Origin: Emydura subglobosa
Lineage: Eukaryota > Chordata > Testudines > Chelidae
DNA: 64,000 nt
Assembly: GCA_007922225.1 (NCBI GenBank)
Contig: ML679959.1
Coordinates: 24,568,959 to 24,632,958, forward strand
Direction of reading: 5' to 3'
Part shown: positions 48,101 through 60,900 of the stretch, piece by piece
How positions within the stretch are numbered: position 1 is the first letter of the stretch
How the letters are laid out: each line of letters begins with the position of its first letter
Notes under the pieces: generated by a model
What the model saw: only the letters and a program-made list of their open reading frames with translations
Database searches by the model: none
Told to the model about the DNA's origin: nothing
Position numbers and translations under genes: made by a program

Positions 48101-51100
48101 TTCTCTGCTTGTGCCCAGCACCGGGGCAAGGAGACAAAGGGCTGGGTCAGCATGGCCTCCAGGGATGTGAGCGGGAGGGGGGGTTCCTCTGGAGAGGGTC
48201 TGGCCAGCACCCCCCCTCAGGCTGCCCCCCCCCGGGCATGCCACTGGGGTGGTGACAGAGGCCGTCTCTGAGGTGTCAGAGCTTAGCCCCTGGAGAGCCT
48301 GAGGCCAAGGCCAGGAGCTGGAATGGGCTCTGCTGTCAGACAGGGAGCAGCGCAGCACTCGAAAACCAGGGACAATGTTTCTCCAACATCCCCACCACCC
48401 TCCAGCCCCCATCACAGCACCGCAGGCCCTGCAACTCGGCAGCAACTCCTCACTCCCGCCTTCCCTCCCTAGTTCATGATTTACCCTGGCTGCCCCAGGA
48501 GACACACTCCTGCTCAAGGTTCTGTTGCCGCTCTTTGAGACCTCCCTGCCATCTGCTCTTCGGGAGTTGAGGTTTGCAGCTTCCCACGCACGGACAGAGC
48601 CCCACTGTTCCTCACACCCTGCTCCCCTTTGGTGGGATTCAATCTCCCGGCCCCACCCTCAACAGCCAGGGAGACTTGCTCCGTCACCATTTTTAAATGT
48701 AACCTGAAGATTGACATTGTCACCAGGTCTGGGCTTCCCCCAGGATGAACTGGGAACCGCTGAACTGGACATGACCTGCTCCAGCAAGGTCCCCCAGACT
48801 GGGTGGTTCCACTAAAGGACACACACTGTGATAAGCTCACGCCAACAATTTGGTTTAAATTCTATGGGCACATTGCCATTTCGGAGGGATTCCACGAGCC
48901 TGGACTGTACAGGGTGGAATTGGGCCAACAACAAAAAAAGAGTTTTAAATTTCGACCCTCTGATCACAAACCTGGCTCCCCTCCGACGTTGAAGAGCCCC
49001 AGTTTCAGGACCCCGTGTGTTAAAATCGGATCAACAGGAACAATTGGTTCTCCAACCTCAGACTTCTCTGAAGGAGGTTCAAATCCACTTCGAAGGCAGG
49101 AATCTCTCTCACATTGCACCTGCATGTGCTCCCTTGATTGGAACTAGCCATAAGGGGTCGGGATGAATGAGTAAAAATGGGGCAAGGGGCCAACCACGTA
49201 AACAGAGTAAAAAGGGAATGAAGTGATTGGCTTGCACCTGAGGGAGCAGGAGTTTCTTGAATTGATGCTGCAAATACGGAAGTTCTAGCTAATAAACTGT
49301 CCTATGCCACAGAAAACACAGGGAAGATGGGAACCCCATTAACAGCATCTTTGAAACAGTGAAGTGAGGAACAGCAGTTAATATGTAAAGTATTTCCTGG
49401 GTGGGAAGGACTCCTAGAAAGAGATGAAGGGTTAATGATGTCTGGGGTACAGTCCCTCCAAAATAATGTCTCATTGGCTTCAGCGTGTGAGCAAGCTCAG
49501 GCTCTCACCCAGAACGTAATCACGGGAATGATTCGGCAGGACACAGCGGGACAAATTCCCACGGAGGCAATCCACTTGATTCAACACCGTGGAATGGAGG
49601 AAGAATTAGCCCTCCAGCCCTGGTGGAGATTAGTTAATGCTTCGTACAATCACCACCAGCAGAGCTTGCAGTTATTCCTGATAACTGTGGCAGGCAAGAA
49701 AATTAGAGTAATCCACCCAATGGTCCCACTGGGATTAGCATTGAGCGAGTATCCCCATCACTTATAATCAAGTTGGTTGCCAAGTTATAATCAAGTTGGT
49801 TGCCAAACCCTCTCCAAACTTCGTTTACTCCTTCGTGTGCTTGGCTTCCCTATCTTGCTCGACAGCAACGCTTCTCTTACCGAAGCTAAAGATCCCTGTA
49901 GTGCCCAAAAATCCTGTCGGGTTTGCTCATCAAGGGGGTTACTGCTAGAACAATTGTAGAGTGAGAGTGGGGATAGCAACGTGCTGAACCTGTGGCATGT
50001 AAGGGTGGCAGCTGGAAAGTGATGTTCAACCCAGCCTGCTGAGTTCAGGGACGCATAAGGGGTCATCAGCTGAGAGTGCTGATAAACCCGGGTGCGCTCA
50101 GACATGCTCTTTTAATCTGTGAATGTGTGTGTGTGTATGTGTGGGTGTTTCTGAGTCTGGGGCTGGAGGAACCCAGCCCTGGGAAACTCAGGTCCTGCAG
50201 AAGAGTTCCACTGGGAAGAAAGGAGGAGTAAAGCTCCATATACAAACACAAGTACCACAAGCAGTACATTCATGGAATTACAACCGCCCCCCAAGGCAAG
50301 TAACCCTAAGAAATGAGCAGACCCCAAGGTGATGGGCAAATCTGGTAACAGGTAGGCTAGGAATTCTCATCCCACTCGACAAACCACTGGCAGATGTAAT
50401 TCAGCGAGGGGGGCTGAAGGCTGGCACCCAGCAGCAGTGCCTCCTCCAGCCCCACCCTTCCGCTGACCCTGGAGGATGAGTTACAGACTCAGCTTGCAGC
50501 TTGTAAAATATTAACAGAGGAAACTGGGAGGCCAGCTCTCCCGCCCCACCACCTGGCTGTGTGAAGCTGGGGGGGCCCCCCGCAAGACCAACACCAGGCC
50601 TAGCAACTCCCAGCAGTTTGGGGAGTGCTGGGGAACATCCATCCAACGGGGGGAAAAATCCAAATGAGGAAAGAACAATGTATCTAAAAATCCACATAGG
50701 AACAAACCCACATACCCAGCCAGCCCCACTGCAGGGCCCGCCAGGCTCCCAAACACCTGCCAAGGGCCTGGGTCACAGCTCTCGTCCACCATAGCTCCAG
50801 CATCCCAATAACGGCCAGTAGAGTCGCAGGAGACTCCCTGCAACTGAGTTAAGGTGCAGCTCTCTCCTCAACAGCTACTGCAGTGTGCCAACCCCACTGC
50901 TCCCCACCAGCTTGTGGGGGCATGAGGGGCACAAGCACCTGGCCCAGAGCACCGCCATTAAAACATTTTCTAGTTTTCTGGGGACCCAGCTGCAGCATAA
51001 AGGGTCCAGAATGCAACCCAGAACCAGAGCCCAGTTCTGACACCAACTTGCTGCCTGACTGCAGGCAAGTCACTCCCTCCCCTTGCTGCCTCAGTTTCCC

Positions 51101-51542
51101 CATTGGTGAAACGGTGAGACCGAGACTGACCCGGGTCCCAGAGGTCTATTAACATTCACAAGGCTCAGACACTAGGGCGATGGGGCCAGAGAGGAGCACA
51201 TTCACAAACCCGCCCTCGGGGACAGAGCTTTCCCCCATGGGACCTAAACCAGCAGGTTTCTCATTCACCCGCAAAACAGGAGGGCAGCTCGTGCCCCTCC
51301 CTGGCGCATCAGCTCTGCAGGGCCCAGGGGAGCAGGCCCATGTGGGGCCCCAAGGGGAGCAGAGGGGTCTGGAGTCATAGTCACGTCTATGGCTCTAACA
51401 CAGTGCCAGGCCCGGGCTGGCAGGGCATTGCCTCCTGCCTCCTGCCCGGTGCCCCCCAGCGCTCACCATACTCGATGCCCCCAGAGAGAAAGAGGAGCCC
51501 AATGGTGAAGTTGGTCAGTTTCTTCTTCCTCTGATGCTCCAT
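36107..51542 (-). CDS. MFSD8/CLN7-like major facilitator superfamily transporter, 12 coding exons, 494 aa
   Basis: Coding exons in transcript order are 51542-51467, 46978-46793, 45933-45871, 45739-45620, 45089-45010, 44877-44547, 41591-41518, 40925-40842, 38707-38578, 38242-38120, 36428-36298 and 36193-36107 (TGA stop). All introns are GT-AG, phases join, and no frame is broken. About 12 hydrophobic segments are visible. Residues 61-75 carry an MFS motif-A-like loop (GPLFGHWSDRTQRTK). Residues 101-128 and 305-330 align by eye with MFSD8, as does the region after residue 424 (GGVATILGPL against ARILGP). Human MFSD8 has 518 residues. MFSD8 is a lysosomal membrane protein, but the substrate and location of this paralogue are unknown. 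The N-terminus is short and lacks MFSD8's EQEPLL sorting signal. The central cytosolic loop (about 196-285) has nine glutamates at 211-219. N305-Q-T is a possible glycosylation site. The chosen ATG has a weak -3 base; an in-frame ATG at 51,866 would add about 108 arginine-rich residues and looks like leader. It is probably the gene called mfsd8l in fish databases. Confidence -1.
36429..38119 (-). other. Intron 10 of the MFSD8-like gene
   Basis: A 1.7 kb phase 1 intron. It includes a short repeat match at 37,718-37,785. No exon is visible. Confidence -1.
37718..37785 (+). repeat. Short interspersed repeat fragment
   Basis: GGTGCTAGGTGCTGCAGACA then CAGAGAGACAGTCCCTATTA. Same family as the copy at 15,555-15,650. 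Confidence -1.
38708..40841 (-). other. Intron 8 of the MFSD8-like gene
   Basis: A 2.1 kb phase 0 intron. About 780 bp of it is a CR1 element (38,975-39,760). The remainder is GC-rich with no exon seen. Confidence -1.
38975..39760 (-). mobile_element. CR1 LINE fragment: ORF2 C-terminus and 3' UTR
   Basis: The minus-strand frame over 39,713-39,393 encodes the C-terminal end of a CR1 ORF2, with the recognisable order RRLRG-type start, RGI, SGYKLAISKFRL, VRFWNSLPRGAV and LDKFLEGM. The 3' UTR follows down to CTAGATGATCC-type sequence at about 38,980, the standard CR1 end. The reverse transcriptase and endonuclease parts are absent. Same orientation as the host gene. Confidence -1.
43735..43920 (+). 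mobile_element. tRNA-derived SINE, degraded
   Basis: The box A region TTGTGGTTAAAGCACTAGAG and box B region GGGGGTTCAGTTTGCTCTGC are typical of the cryptodiran turtle SINE. The tail words CTCGATAAAATAGGGATAAT follow after a diverged middle section. Confidence -1.
43960..44098 (+). mobile_element. CR1 LINE 3' tail fragment
   Basis: Contains GCATTGGCCACTGTGAGAAG, ACAGGACACTGGGATAGATA and GGTCTGACCCAGTCTGGCCA, the standard turtle CR1 3' end, in the plus orientation. Confidence -1.
44125..44236 (+). repeat. Interspersed repeat tail, MIR/SINE-like
   Basis: GGGGCAGGGACTGTCTCTCA, then CCTGACCTCGGTTGGGTTCT, GTGCTACTGGAATAAATACT. This is the same family as the copy at 18,385-18,515. The superfamily is uncertain. 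Confidence -1.
46067..46080 (-). promoter_or_regulatory. CTCF-like motif in intron 2 of the MFSD8-like gene
   Basis: CTGTCCCCTGCTGG matches 13 of 14 positions of the reverse CTCF core. Confidence -1.
48700..49810 (+). mobile_element. Probable endogenous-retrovirus fragment, env-like, decayed
   Basis: AT-richer sequence in the plus orientation, antisense to the host transporter intron. Two open stretches (about 48,803-49,147 and 49,435-49,767) encode segments with potential N-glycosylation sites (NVS, NAS), WW and a hydrophobic C-terminal patch, which recall a retroviral envelope. They are separated by stops, and no gag, pol or intact LTR was recognised, so it is a broken relic. The family is not assigned. 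Alternative: an unrelated repeat with spurious frames. Confidence -1.
49762..49806 (+). repeat. Perfect 23-bp tandem duplication
   Basis: A 23-bp unit beginning TTATAATCAAGTTGG occurs twice head-to-tail, directly after the second env-like open stretch. Confidence -1.
51030..51125 (+). mobile_element. tRNA-derived SINE fragment, body/tail
   Basis: Contains TTCTGACACCAACTTGCTG, GGCAAGTCACTCCCTC, GCTGCCTCAGTTTCCCC and GGTGAAACGGTGAGA. These are the conserved body and tail words of the turtle pol III SINE. The tRNA head is missing or degraded. Confidence -1.
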
Positions 51543-52553
51543 AGAGGCGGCTCCCGCGTCCTCCCCGACACACGGTCCTGGCTCCCTCCCCGTGCGGGGC
51601 TCAGAGCTGGGCTGCGGCGTCTCTGCGGCCAGGGGCCATCGCTGCTGCGCACAGCCGGGCTGTCCTGGCCTCTGTCTCCAGCCCTTCCTAGGGGCACATG
51701 GCGAGAGACGCCCGGCCCTTCCCACGGCTTCCCACGCAGCTTTCCCACGGATCCGCTTAACCCTGGGCGGGACGGAACAAGCCCAGCTGCCGGCAGCCCG
51801 TGCAAAGTACCTCCTCCTCCTCCACCCTGCTGCGGGCAGGAGTCGGCCCGGCCCGGCGCCGCCCACCCAGGTGACTCCCAGGCCGCACGACCCCCAGCCG
51901 CGACCCCCGCGTGGAAGCCTTGCCAGCGGGCGGGGCTGCTGGGGCCGCTCCTGGTGCAGGGGACGGACGGGAGGGGCGGGGCGGGACGGGGCGGGGGCAG
52001 CCGGGCCGAGGAGCGTCCGAGCTGTTTAATTGCAGTGTTAATGACGGGCCCAGGGCACGGGCGCTGGGTCAGTGTCTGCTGCGCTGCAAATCGGGCCCCC
52101 CGCGGAGTTAGCACGACACGACCCACCCCCCCCCCGTCCCTGCAGCAGGCAGCGCGTGGGGCGCGGATCGCTGCTGCCCCGTGGTGTTTGTGTAGGGTCG
52201 CTCGCAGTGTCCAGCGGGGGGTGAACCCCCAAGAAGCGGAGCTGGGGGGGCTCCGTCCTGACACCGCTACTGGCGCTGCCCGCAGGTGCAGGGGGGAGAG
52301 GGGAGCAGACAGATACAGGTAGAATCCGCGCGGCGGGGCGGGGCCTCAGGCCGTGCCGGGGAGGCGTGGGCGTGGCTACGAGCGCGCCTCTCTGGGCGGG
52401 GCCGGGGGGGACGAACCAACCCAGCCGCCGCCGCCTGGTGACGAGACCAGCCGCCAGGTCAAGAGGCACGCACGTGTGTACGCATGCGCCACCCCACCCC
52501 ACGGTGGGCGGGGCCGTCCGGGGGTCGCGGGAGTGCTTCCGCCCTGCACTGAC

Positions 52554-52601
52554 ATGGCGGCTCCGCGTGAGCTGGAGCGGCGGGCGCCTAGCCGGAAGTG
52601 A
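52554..52601 (+). other. Upstream ORF in the probable POLR2H leader, 15 codons
   Basis: An ATG inside the YY1-like motif opens a 15-codon frame (MAAPRELERRAPSRK) that ends at TGA 82 bases before the POLR2H ATG. Whether it is transcribed depends on the start site. YY1 motifs often sit just downstream of transcription starts, which makes inclusion in the leader plausible. Confidence -1.
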
Positions 52602-55026
<2,425 letters not shown>

Positions 55027-55585
55027 CAGCAGCTGGGACCCAGCCTCACACGCAGACTTCGCAAATACACACAGACTTGCTGGCCAGGACTGGACCCTGG
55101 TATTCAGTGGCCTCTGGATTTCACCTCTTTTGTCCCATAGTCCCATCAGGACCCTCTGGAGTGATGCAGAAAGGGAAGCCACTAGACTGTTGTACTCCCT
55201 GCTGGTTCGCACCACCTGCAGCTCTGCCAGTAATGCCCCTCAGCTGGGATCTGCTGCTGCCTCCTCCTATTCCAGGCCGGGGTTCTGCCCCCCATGAGCT
55301 GTTGATAGCTTTGGGAAGGTGGCTCTGGGCAGGCTGGCTGGAGGCAAGGGTGAGTGGTTGCCGTGTACGCTGCAGTACGTCTGCTGCAGGTTTCTTTCCA
55401 GACTCCTCCTTTCCCATGCTGGCTGTGAGGCTGCTTTGGCTGCATCACCGAAGCCAGCACCGCTGTTTCCAGCAGGCCTTCTATTTTGTGGCCTCTATTT
55501 TGGCCAGGAGCAGGAGAAGGGAGCAGTTACTGAGCCAGCCTCACCTGGTTCTCTATTAAAGTGGGTGCTTCAGATTTGTCTCTGC
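55027..55585 (+). other. POLR2H 3' UTR with ATTAAA polyadenylation signal
   Basis: After the TAA at 55,024 the sequence has no further coding potential. An ATTAAA hexamer at 55,555-55,560, followed by a GT-rich stretch, is a good candidate polyadenylation signal, which would give a 3' UTR of about 550 bases. Confidence -1.
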
Positions 55586-57179
55586 TTATGTCACTCCTGC
55601 AAGTGTGAAACGTTAGTGTGGTGGGACAAGAGGGGCCCATGAGATACGATATTGAATCAGCACAAACACTTCAGCCCCAGCCAATTGCTACGCTCTGCAT
55701 CCGGGCCAGCAGCAAGAGAGATCCTGTCCCTGCATCCTGCTAAAATAATCAGCAGTGAAATAGCAACAAATCCTGGTATTCACCCCTCTCAGAGCTCCGG
55801 CAGCTAGGTGCACAAACTAAGGCAGATGTCACTGCCTGAAACAAGTAACCAGTGCATCGCTGCATTAGTTACATTGGAAGGTTCCCTTTGCAACAATAAG
55901 GGCTAGAGACGTAATTTTGTCTGAGTTGTCTGTGCCGTTGTGCCTGTTACTCAAGCCAGTCGTTTTTGGCTTTATCCACACTGTGACCCTGGGTTAGGAT
56001 GGTAAAAAGTTTTGGAACCTGCCTGTGGTGCAGCCCCAATAAAAAGGAGAGAGGGCTCCCACCCCACTGCTGGAGAACTTGGGATCCCAGCCTTCCAACA
56101 CGCGGCGTGGCTGAAAGCCAAATGCGGAGCCGGTGTAGCCAGGCATGACGCTGCTGAGCATGCCCAGTTTTACTGACTTCATTTGGGGGCTGACTCCTGG
56201 CCCCTCTGCAACCTGAACCGCTTCCTTGAGGTTCCTTAGTGAAAATTCAACCGTGGAGAGATGTGTGAATGAGCCCAAACCTCCAGGGCCCGGGAGTGGA
56301 GTAGCATGCAGTGGGGATTGGTGGGGGGAGAAAATGCAGCAGCTAAGCGTGGGGGGGGGGTGGGGAGGTTTCTCCTGAACAAGGAAAAAGTATGGGGTCC
56401 TGGAGGGAAAATATAGCCCAGGTACAACCTGGGAGGCCTCGCTACACCTCTTAATCTAGGCTTGATCTGTACTTAATAGTTAGGTCGACACAGCTATGGT
56501 TCTCAGGGCTGTGAAAAATCCACAGCCGAGTGCCATAGTTCAGCCACCCTCACCCCAGCGTAGCTGCAGCTAGGTCAATGGAAGAATTCTTCCTCTGACC
56601 CAGCTCCCGCTTCTCAGAGAGCTTTGTTACCTGTAGCACTGGCGAAACCCCGGCTGTCACAGTAGGAAGCATCTGTGCAACGGCAGCATTGCTACAGCAC
56701 CCTGGATGTAGCGCCTCCAGTGTAGATGTGGCCTTAGCCTCCTTCCATGTAATTCAGGCTAGAAATTGCTGCTGGGCAGCAGTGGGAGGGGCGCTGGCTG
56801 CGTGATGCACGCTAGCCTGGGAAGCGGGCTGTCTGAGAAAGTGTGAGCGCCAGAGCTCCGTTTCCGGGCAAGGCACCTGTCTGCCTGCCATTCCTGCAGC
56901 GGCTGCAGGAGGGCGCTGGATACCTCCTGCTGGGGAGGGCGCTGGTTCTCCACTATGGGCTGTGAAGCCCCTTGCGGCGAGGTAGGGAGGGTCTCTTCCT
57001 TATTGAAGCCCTGAGAATAAACAGGCTGGAGCCCCCTTGTGCAGTGGCCCCTAGCGAGCGGGCTTGTGTCCGTGCTAGCCCCAGATTCCAAAGCTGCACA
57101 TCTGCGGCTGAGCTTCCCCCCGCCGCTACCCAAGATCAGCGTTCCCTTCTCTGCTTGTCAGGGCAGCTCAATCACAGGG
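55586..57179. other. Intergenic region between convergent POLR2H and THPO
   Basis: No gene seen. It contains one probable non-autonomous DNA transposon (56,457-56,736) and otherwise apparently single-copy DNA. At 56,910-56,952 two AGGGCGCTGG words sit about 30 bp apart near CTCCTGCTGGGG, loosely CTCF-like. Confidence -1.
56457..56736. mobile_element. Probable MITE-type DNA transposon, about 280 bp
   Basis: The left end TAGGCTTGATCTGTACTT and the right end AGTGTAGATGTGGCCTTA are imperfect inverted repeats. The interior (tagcTGCAGCTAGGTCAATGGAAGAATTCTTC-type core, GTTACCTGTAGC) matches a pattern I know as abundant in turtle genomes. The superfamily is not determined and no clear target duplication was read. 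Confidence -1.
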
Positions 57180-57967
57180 CTCTTTAGAAAAATAAGCTTT
57201 TTAATCATAATACATTTTCCTGGTAAGACACCCGCCTCCTCCCTCCCTTTAACTACCGAGCAGCTGAATCCGGGTCCTTTCCATGTCCCCAGTTGCATTA
57301 AAGAACAAGTGCATCAGTCCCCTCCAGGTGGGGAAGGCTCGGGTGGGGGTGACGTGGGGGGCGTGATCCGTGGGGCTGCAGGGTCACATACCTGTACGTG
57401 CGTTATGCCACGGACAGTTGCGTTCTGCTAGCTGATCCCCATGGACGGTGCTAGGCTGGGCAGCGGGTGGATGGGGGAGTGAGTTCTCTCACCCGTACCC
57501 TGGGGCGGTGCTGAGTTCTCGGATGCTGCGCGTGTTGCATTGGTGCTGGCTGGATTGAGAGGCCCCGTGCGAATGAGCGCTGCCTCGCTGAGCGCCCAAA
57601 GGAGCTCCTCCCAGGAGGGCAGATTCTTCTCCCTTTCCTGGGATGTGGAGCTGAGAACCGCGTCTTCTGCCCTGCTCCCCCCGTGTCTCTTGGGGGCCAG
57701 GCCTCCTTTTGCTCTGCTCCCAAGTCTCTGCTGTGGGTCGATATTGACCAACCCAGCAGCAGGGTGGCGCCTCTGGGGCTGAAGGGGCCCCCTTTCTTGT
57801 CCTCTGCCGTCTGTTAATATCCTTGGCTGTGACCTCTCCTCTGCTCCAGCAGGGCCTTCTCTGCCCTGCTCTTCCACCCATCTCTGGAGAGCGGGGGGCA
57901 GGATCTGCTTCCTCCTCAGGCTTTCTCCACCTGCAGCCTGGTGGGTGTGCGTCAGCACGCAGGGCTT
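57180..57967 (-). other. Probable THPO 3' UTR
   Basis: Minus-strand sequence after the THPO TGA. The first clear ATTAAA on the minus strand is at 57,205-57,200 in an AT-rich patch, which suggests cleavage near 57,180. The end is inferred. Long open frames seen here are not conserved-looking. Confidence -1.
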
Positions 57968-60900
57968 TCATTGTCCCCTGGAGGCAGCGGGGGACATGGG
58001 ATACTCAGGGGCTCTGGTGCCCCCCTGGCTTCCTTCCCTGCAGAAGTCCTTGGCCAGGTCATGGAACAGGAAGTGCAGCTTGCCCTGCACCAGCTGCCTG
58101 TAGACCAGGAAGATCATGCTGGGCTGGCTCTGCGGCATTGAGCGGGAGGTGCGGTCCGGCTGTGTGGCACTGACCTGTCCCAAGACAGAGAACGGGCTCA
58201 AACGTGCTGCTTCCCCCGCCCTGAGCAATCCCCTTCAGTGGCAGAATCACCACTTAAGCTGGTGCTTAGAGAGGAGTAAGGTGGGACCTTCCCTCTGTTG
58301 TGCTGGGGATGGAGGGGCAGGGCAGAACTAGGGAGCTCTGCAGGGGGCTGGGCTGGGGTGATGGGAACAGAGGGGTCAGGGGCAATGCCAGGGCAGCCTT
58401 TGCCCTGCCAGGGGCTGGGCAGGGTGGGCAGAAAGGGTCTCACCTGCCAGCTGAAGGTCTGCAGAAGCAGGAGGAAGGAGTTGGCTTTCTTGTAGAGCTG
58501 CCCTAGAAGGGTAGCCGCACACTCCTGCCTCAGTTGGCCCTGCGCAGCCATCACCGCGTCCACCAGCAGCGCCAGGTCCCAGAGGATTTCCTGCCTTTTC
58601 GTCTCATGCTGAAGGAGACAGAGGAGGGGGGGTGAGTGCCTGATCCCAGCACTGCAGGGGCAGGCCCCCACCCGGATGTGGGCAGGGACTAAGGGGGAAA
58701 GATCCCCAGCCCTTCCCACATCTCCTAAATCTGCAGCCTGCTGGGAACATAGATGCCGGCCTCAAACATTCACCCCTGCGGCAGGGGGTGAAGGGAGCCG
58801 GCAGGTGCGCTCCCTGGGGAGCAGGACTGCCCCCTGCTGAGCCCATGGGCAGCAGCCAGCGGATGGCAGGGGGGCCAGGAACAAATATCCCCCTCCCCTC
58901 AGGGCCTGTGGGGCAGCCGTGGGCAGGTCCCTTCTCCCCGTGTCTGTTTCCCCCTCGAAGCTGGGCTGAATAATCATCTCAGCTCCCGGCCACAGATGAG
59001 AGAACGACCAGCTTTGTGCACAGAGAGCAGCTGGATGTGCTGAGATGCTCCCCCCCCCCCATGCCTGCCCCAGGGGGCCCCCGGCCTCACTCACTGTCTT
59101 CGTTTTCCACTCCCGGAGGCTGAAGTCCACCATGGGCAGAGGAAGGGGCTGGGTCAGTGAGGGGAGCTCCTGGCACTGGCTCTACGGGGAGAGGAGGTGA
59201 AATGCACCGAGTGAGATGCCAGCAGGACTAGGAGAGCCCAACCCATGAGGCCAGCTCCAGGAGCAAGAGATGGAATTAGCACAGGCTGGGTGAGGCGGAG
59301 CAGAGGCAGCGCGGGGGCTGTGCCGCACAGATTGCCAGGCAACGTGTCCCCCTGCCTTGCTTCCCTTCCGAAGGTTGTGTAGTCCCAGCGCCTGCCAGCG
59401 GGGGGCGCTGTAGGGAGCAGGGCAGGAGCACTAGCTGTAGGGGGTGCTCCCAGCTGTGCCAGTCCCAGCCTCTCCCAGCGGGGGGCGCTGTAGGGAGCAG
59501 GGCAGGAGTGCTGGCTGTAGGGGGCGCTCCCAGCTGTGCCAGTCCCAGCCTCTCCCAGCGGGGGGCGCTGTAGGGAGCAGGGCAGGAGCCCGGGGGCGGA
59601 GGGGAGGGGGTCCCGGTTAGCCGGGCTGGAGCATGTCTCCTTACCACTCTCCTCTCCATGTCCTTGGCATCGCTGATGTATTTCTGGATCAGTCGGTTGT
59701 CGCAGACCAGCCGGGCCGGGCTCATCCGGGACAGCTTGATGTGGAGGAGAAACGCTGTGAGCAGCAGCAGCCCTGAGGGCAACCAAAGGGAAAGACAGCA
59801 TGGGCCAGACTCCCCTGAGGGCAGAGCCCAGCCAGGAGAACCGCGCGCCCGCTCCATGGGGGGAAGACTCCAAGAACCTCTCCTCTCTTGCCCGTCCCCC
59901 CCACCGTCCAAGGAGAGCTGTCTCCCACCTCACACCCAGAGGCCAGTTCTCGGGCTCTCGCACAGGGCTGTTGCCACCTCTCTAGGCCGCTGGGGCTTCC
60001 GCCTGGCTGCTTGCCGGCCCCGCCTCTGGTGCCCCCTCATCTGTTTTCAGCACGTGTGGCTATTTAGTGGGTGCTAGGCCAGGTGGATCTGAAGCCGTGG
60101 CTCGCCCGCCTCTCCCTGCAGCCTGTGGCAGCCCCCCTGATGGAGTCTCACACGGGGCCACCTGCATGGCCCCAGCTGTTTCTCCTGGCTTCTCCGTCCG
60201 TGTAGTCACACGCCCCGTCCGCTACCTGCCAGGCAGGACATTGATTCACTTGGCAGACCTGGGGCCGGCGCTTTAAGTCAAACCAGGCTGAGCTCCGAAA
60301 CCAAGCCAGTCACCCCCGGACCAGTGCTGGGCACCTGCCCCGCTGGGATCCTGGCCAACCCCTCCTGCCTAGCCCTGAAGCATGGTTTAAGGGGTGTGAA
60401 AAGGTCTGAGGCAGACAGGGCACTTGGCCTTTAACCCGTGTGAAACTGGTCAAGTTCAAACTCGGGCCGAAACTTCGACTCCACCCGCCTAGCTCCCGTT
60501 TGTCGCCGCTGCCTTGTCTGAGCAGCTTTGGTACCTGTCCAAAGCAAAGCAGGGACTGGCTCTGACACCCTGTGTGGGCCCCCGCATCGCCGTTCCCTGC
60601 TGAGCACGGTAGCCGTCAAATGCCAAGTCTCCTCTTGCTTAGCTGAGGGGCTTTGAAAGGCCAGGGCCAGGTGGAAAGTCAGCGTGTTTCCAAACCAAAG
60701 CCCCTCCTTGCACCGCTAACTCCGGGAGAGTAACCCTCCAAGTTAAGCTGCTCATTTCCCTCCCCCTGGGAAGCTCTTCAGCTTGATGGCGGCGAGGTCG
60801 CCTGCTGTTCCTGCTCCGTTTCACTGTCAGATCACTACTGCCATGCCCCGTGTGTGATGCTGCAGGAGAAGGCTGAGTTCAACTCAAACGCGAGCCGTGA

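Larger units (their letters stand above)
46979..51466 (-). other. Intron 1 of the MFSD8-like gene
   Basis: A 4.5 kb intron, phase 1. It contains retrovirus-like debris (about 48,700-49,810), a TG repeat (50,125-50,150), a SINE tail (51,030-51,125) and two copies of GCAGTGGCGTACC (47,777 and 47,933) that may mark ends of an hAT-like repeat. No exon is visible on either strand. Confidence -1.

Noticed and set aside
47432..48517. Minus-strand open frame of about 361 codons in transporter intron 1
   Set aside because: No similarity recognised; lies between proven exons and overlaps repeat-like words.
51543..51866. N-terminal extension of the transporter from an in-frame ATG at 51,866
   Set aside because: Arginine-, glycine- and proline-rich, unlike the family, and lies in the CpG promoter; the start at 51,542 fits better.
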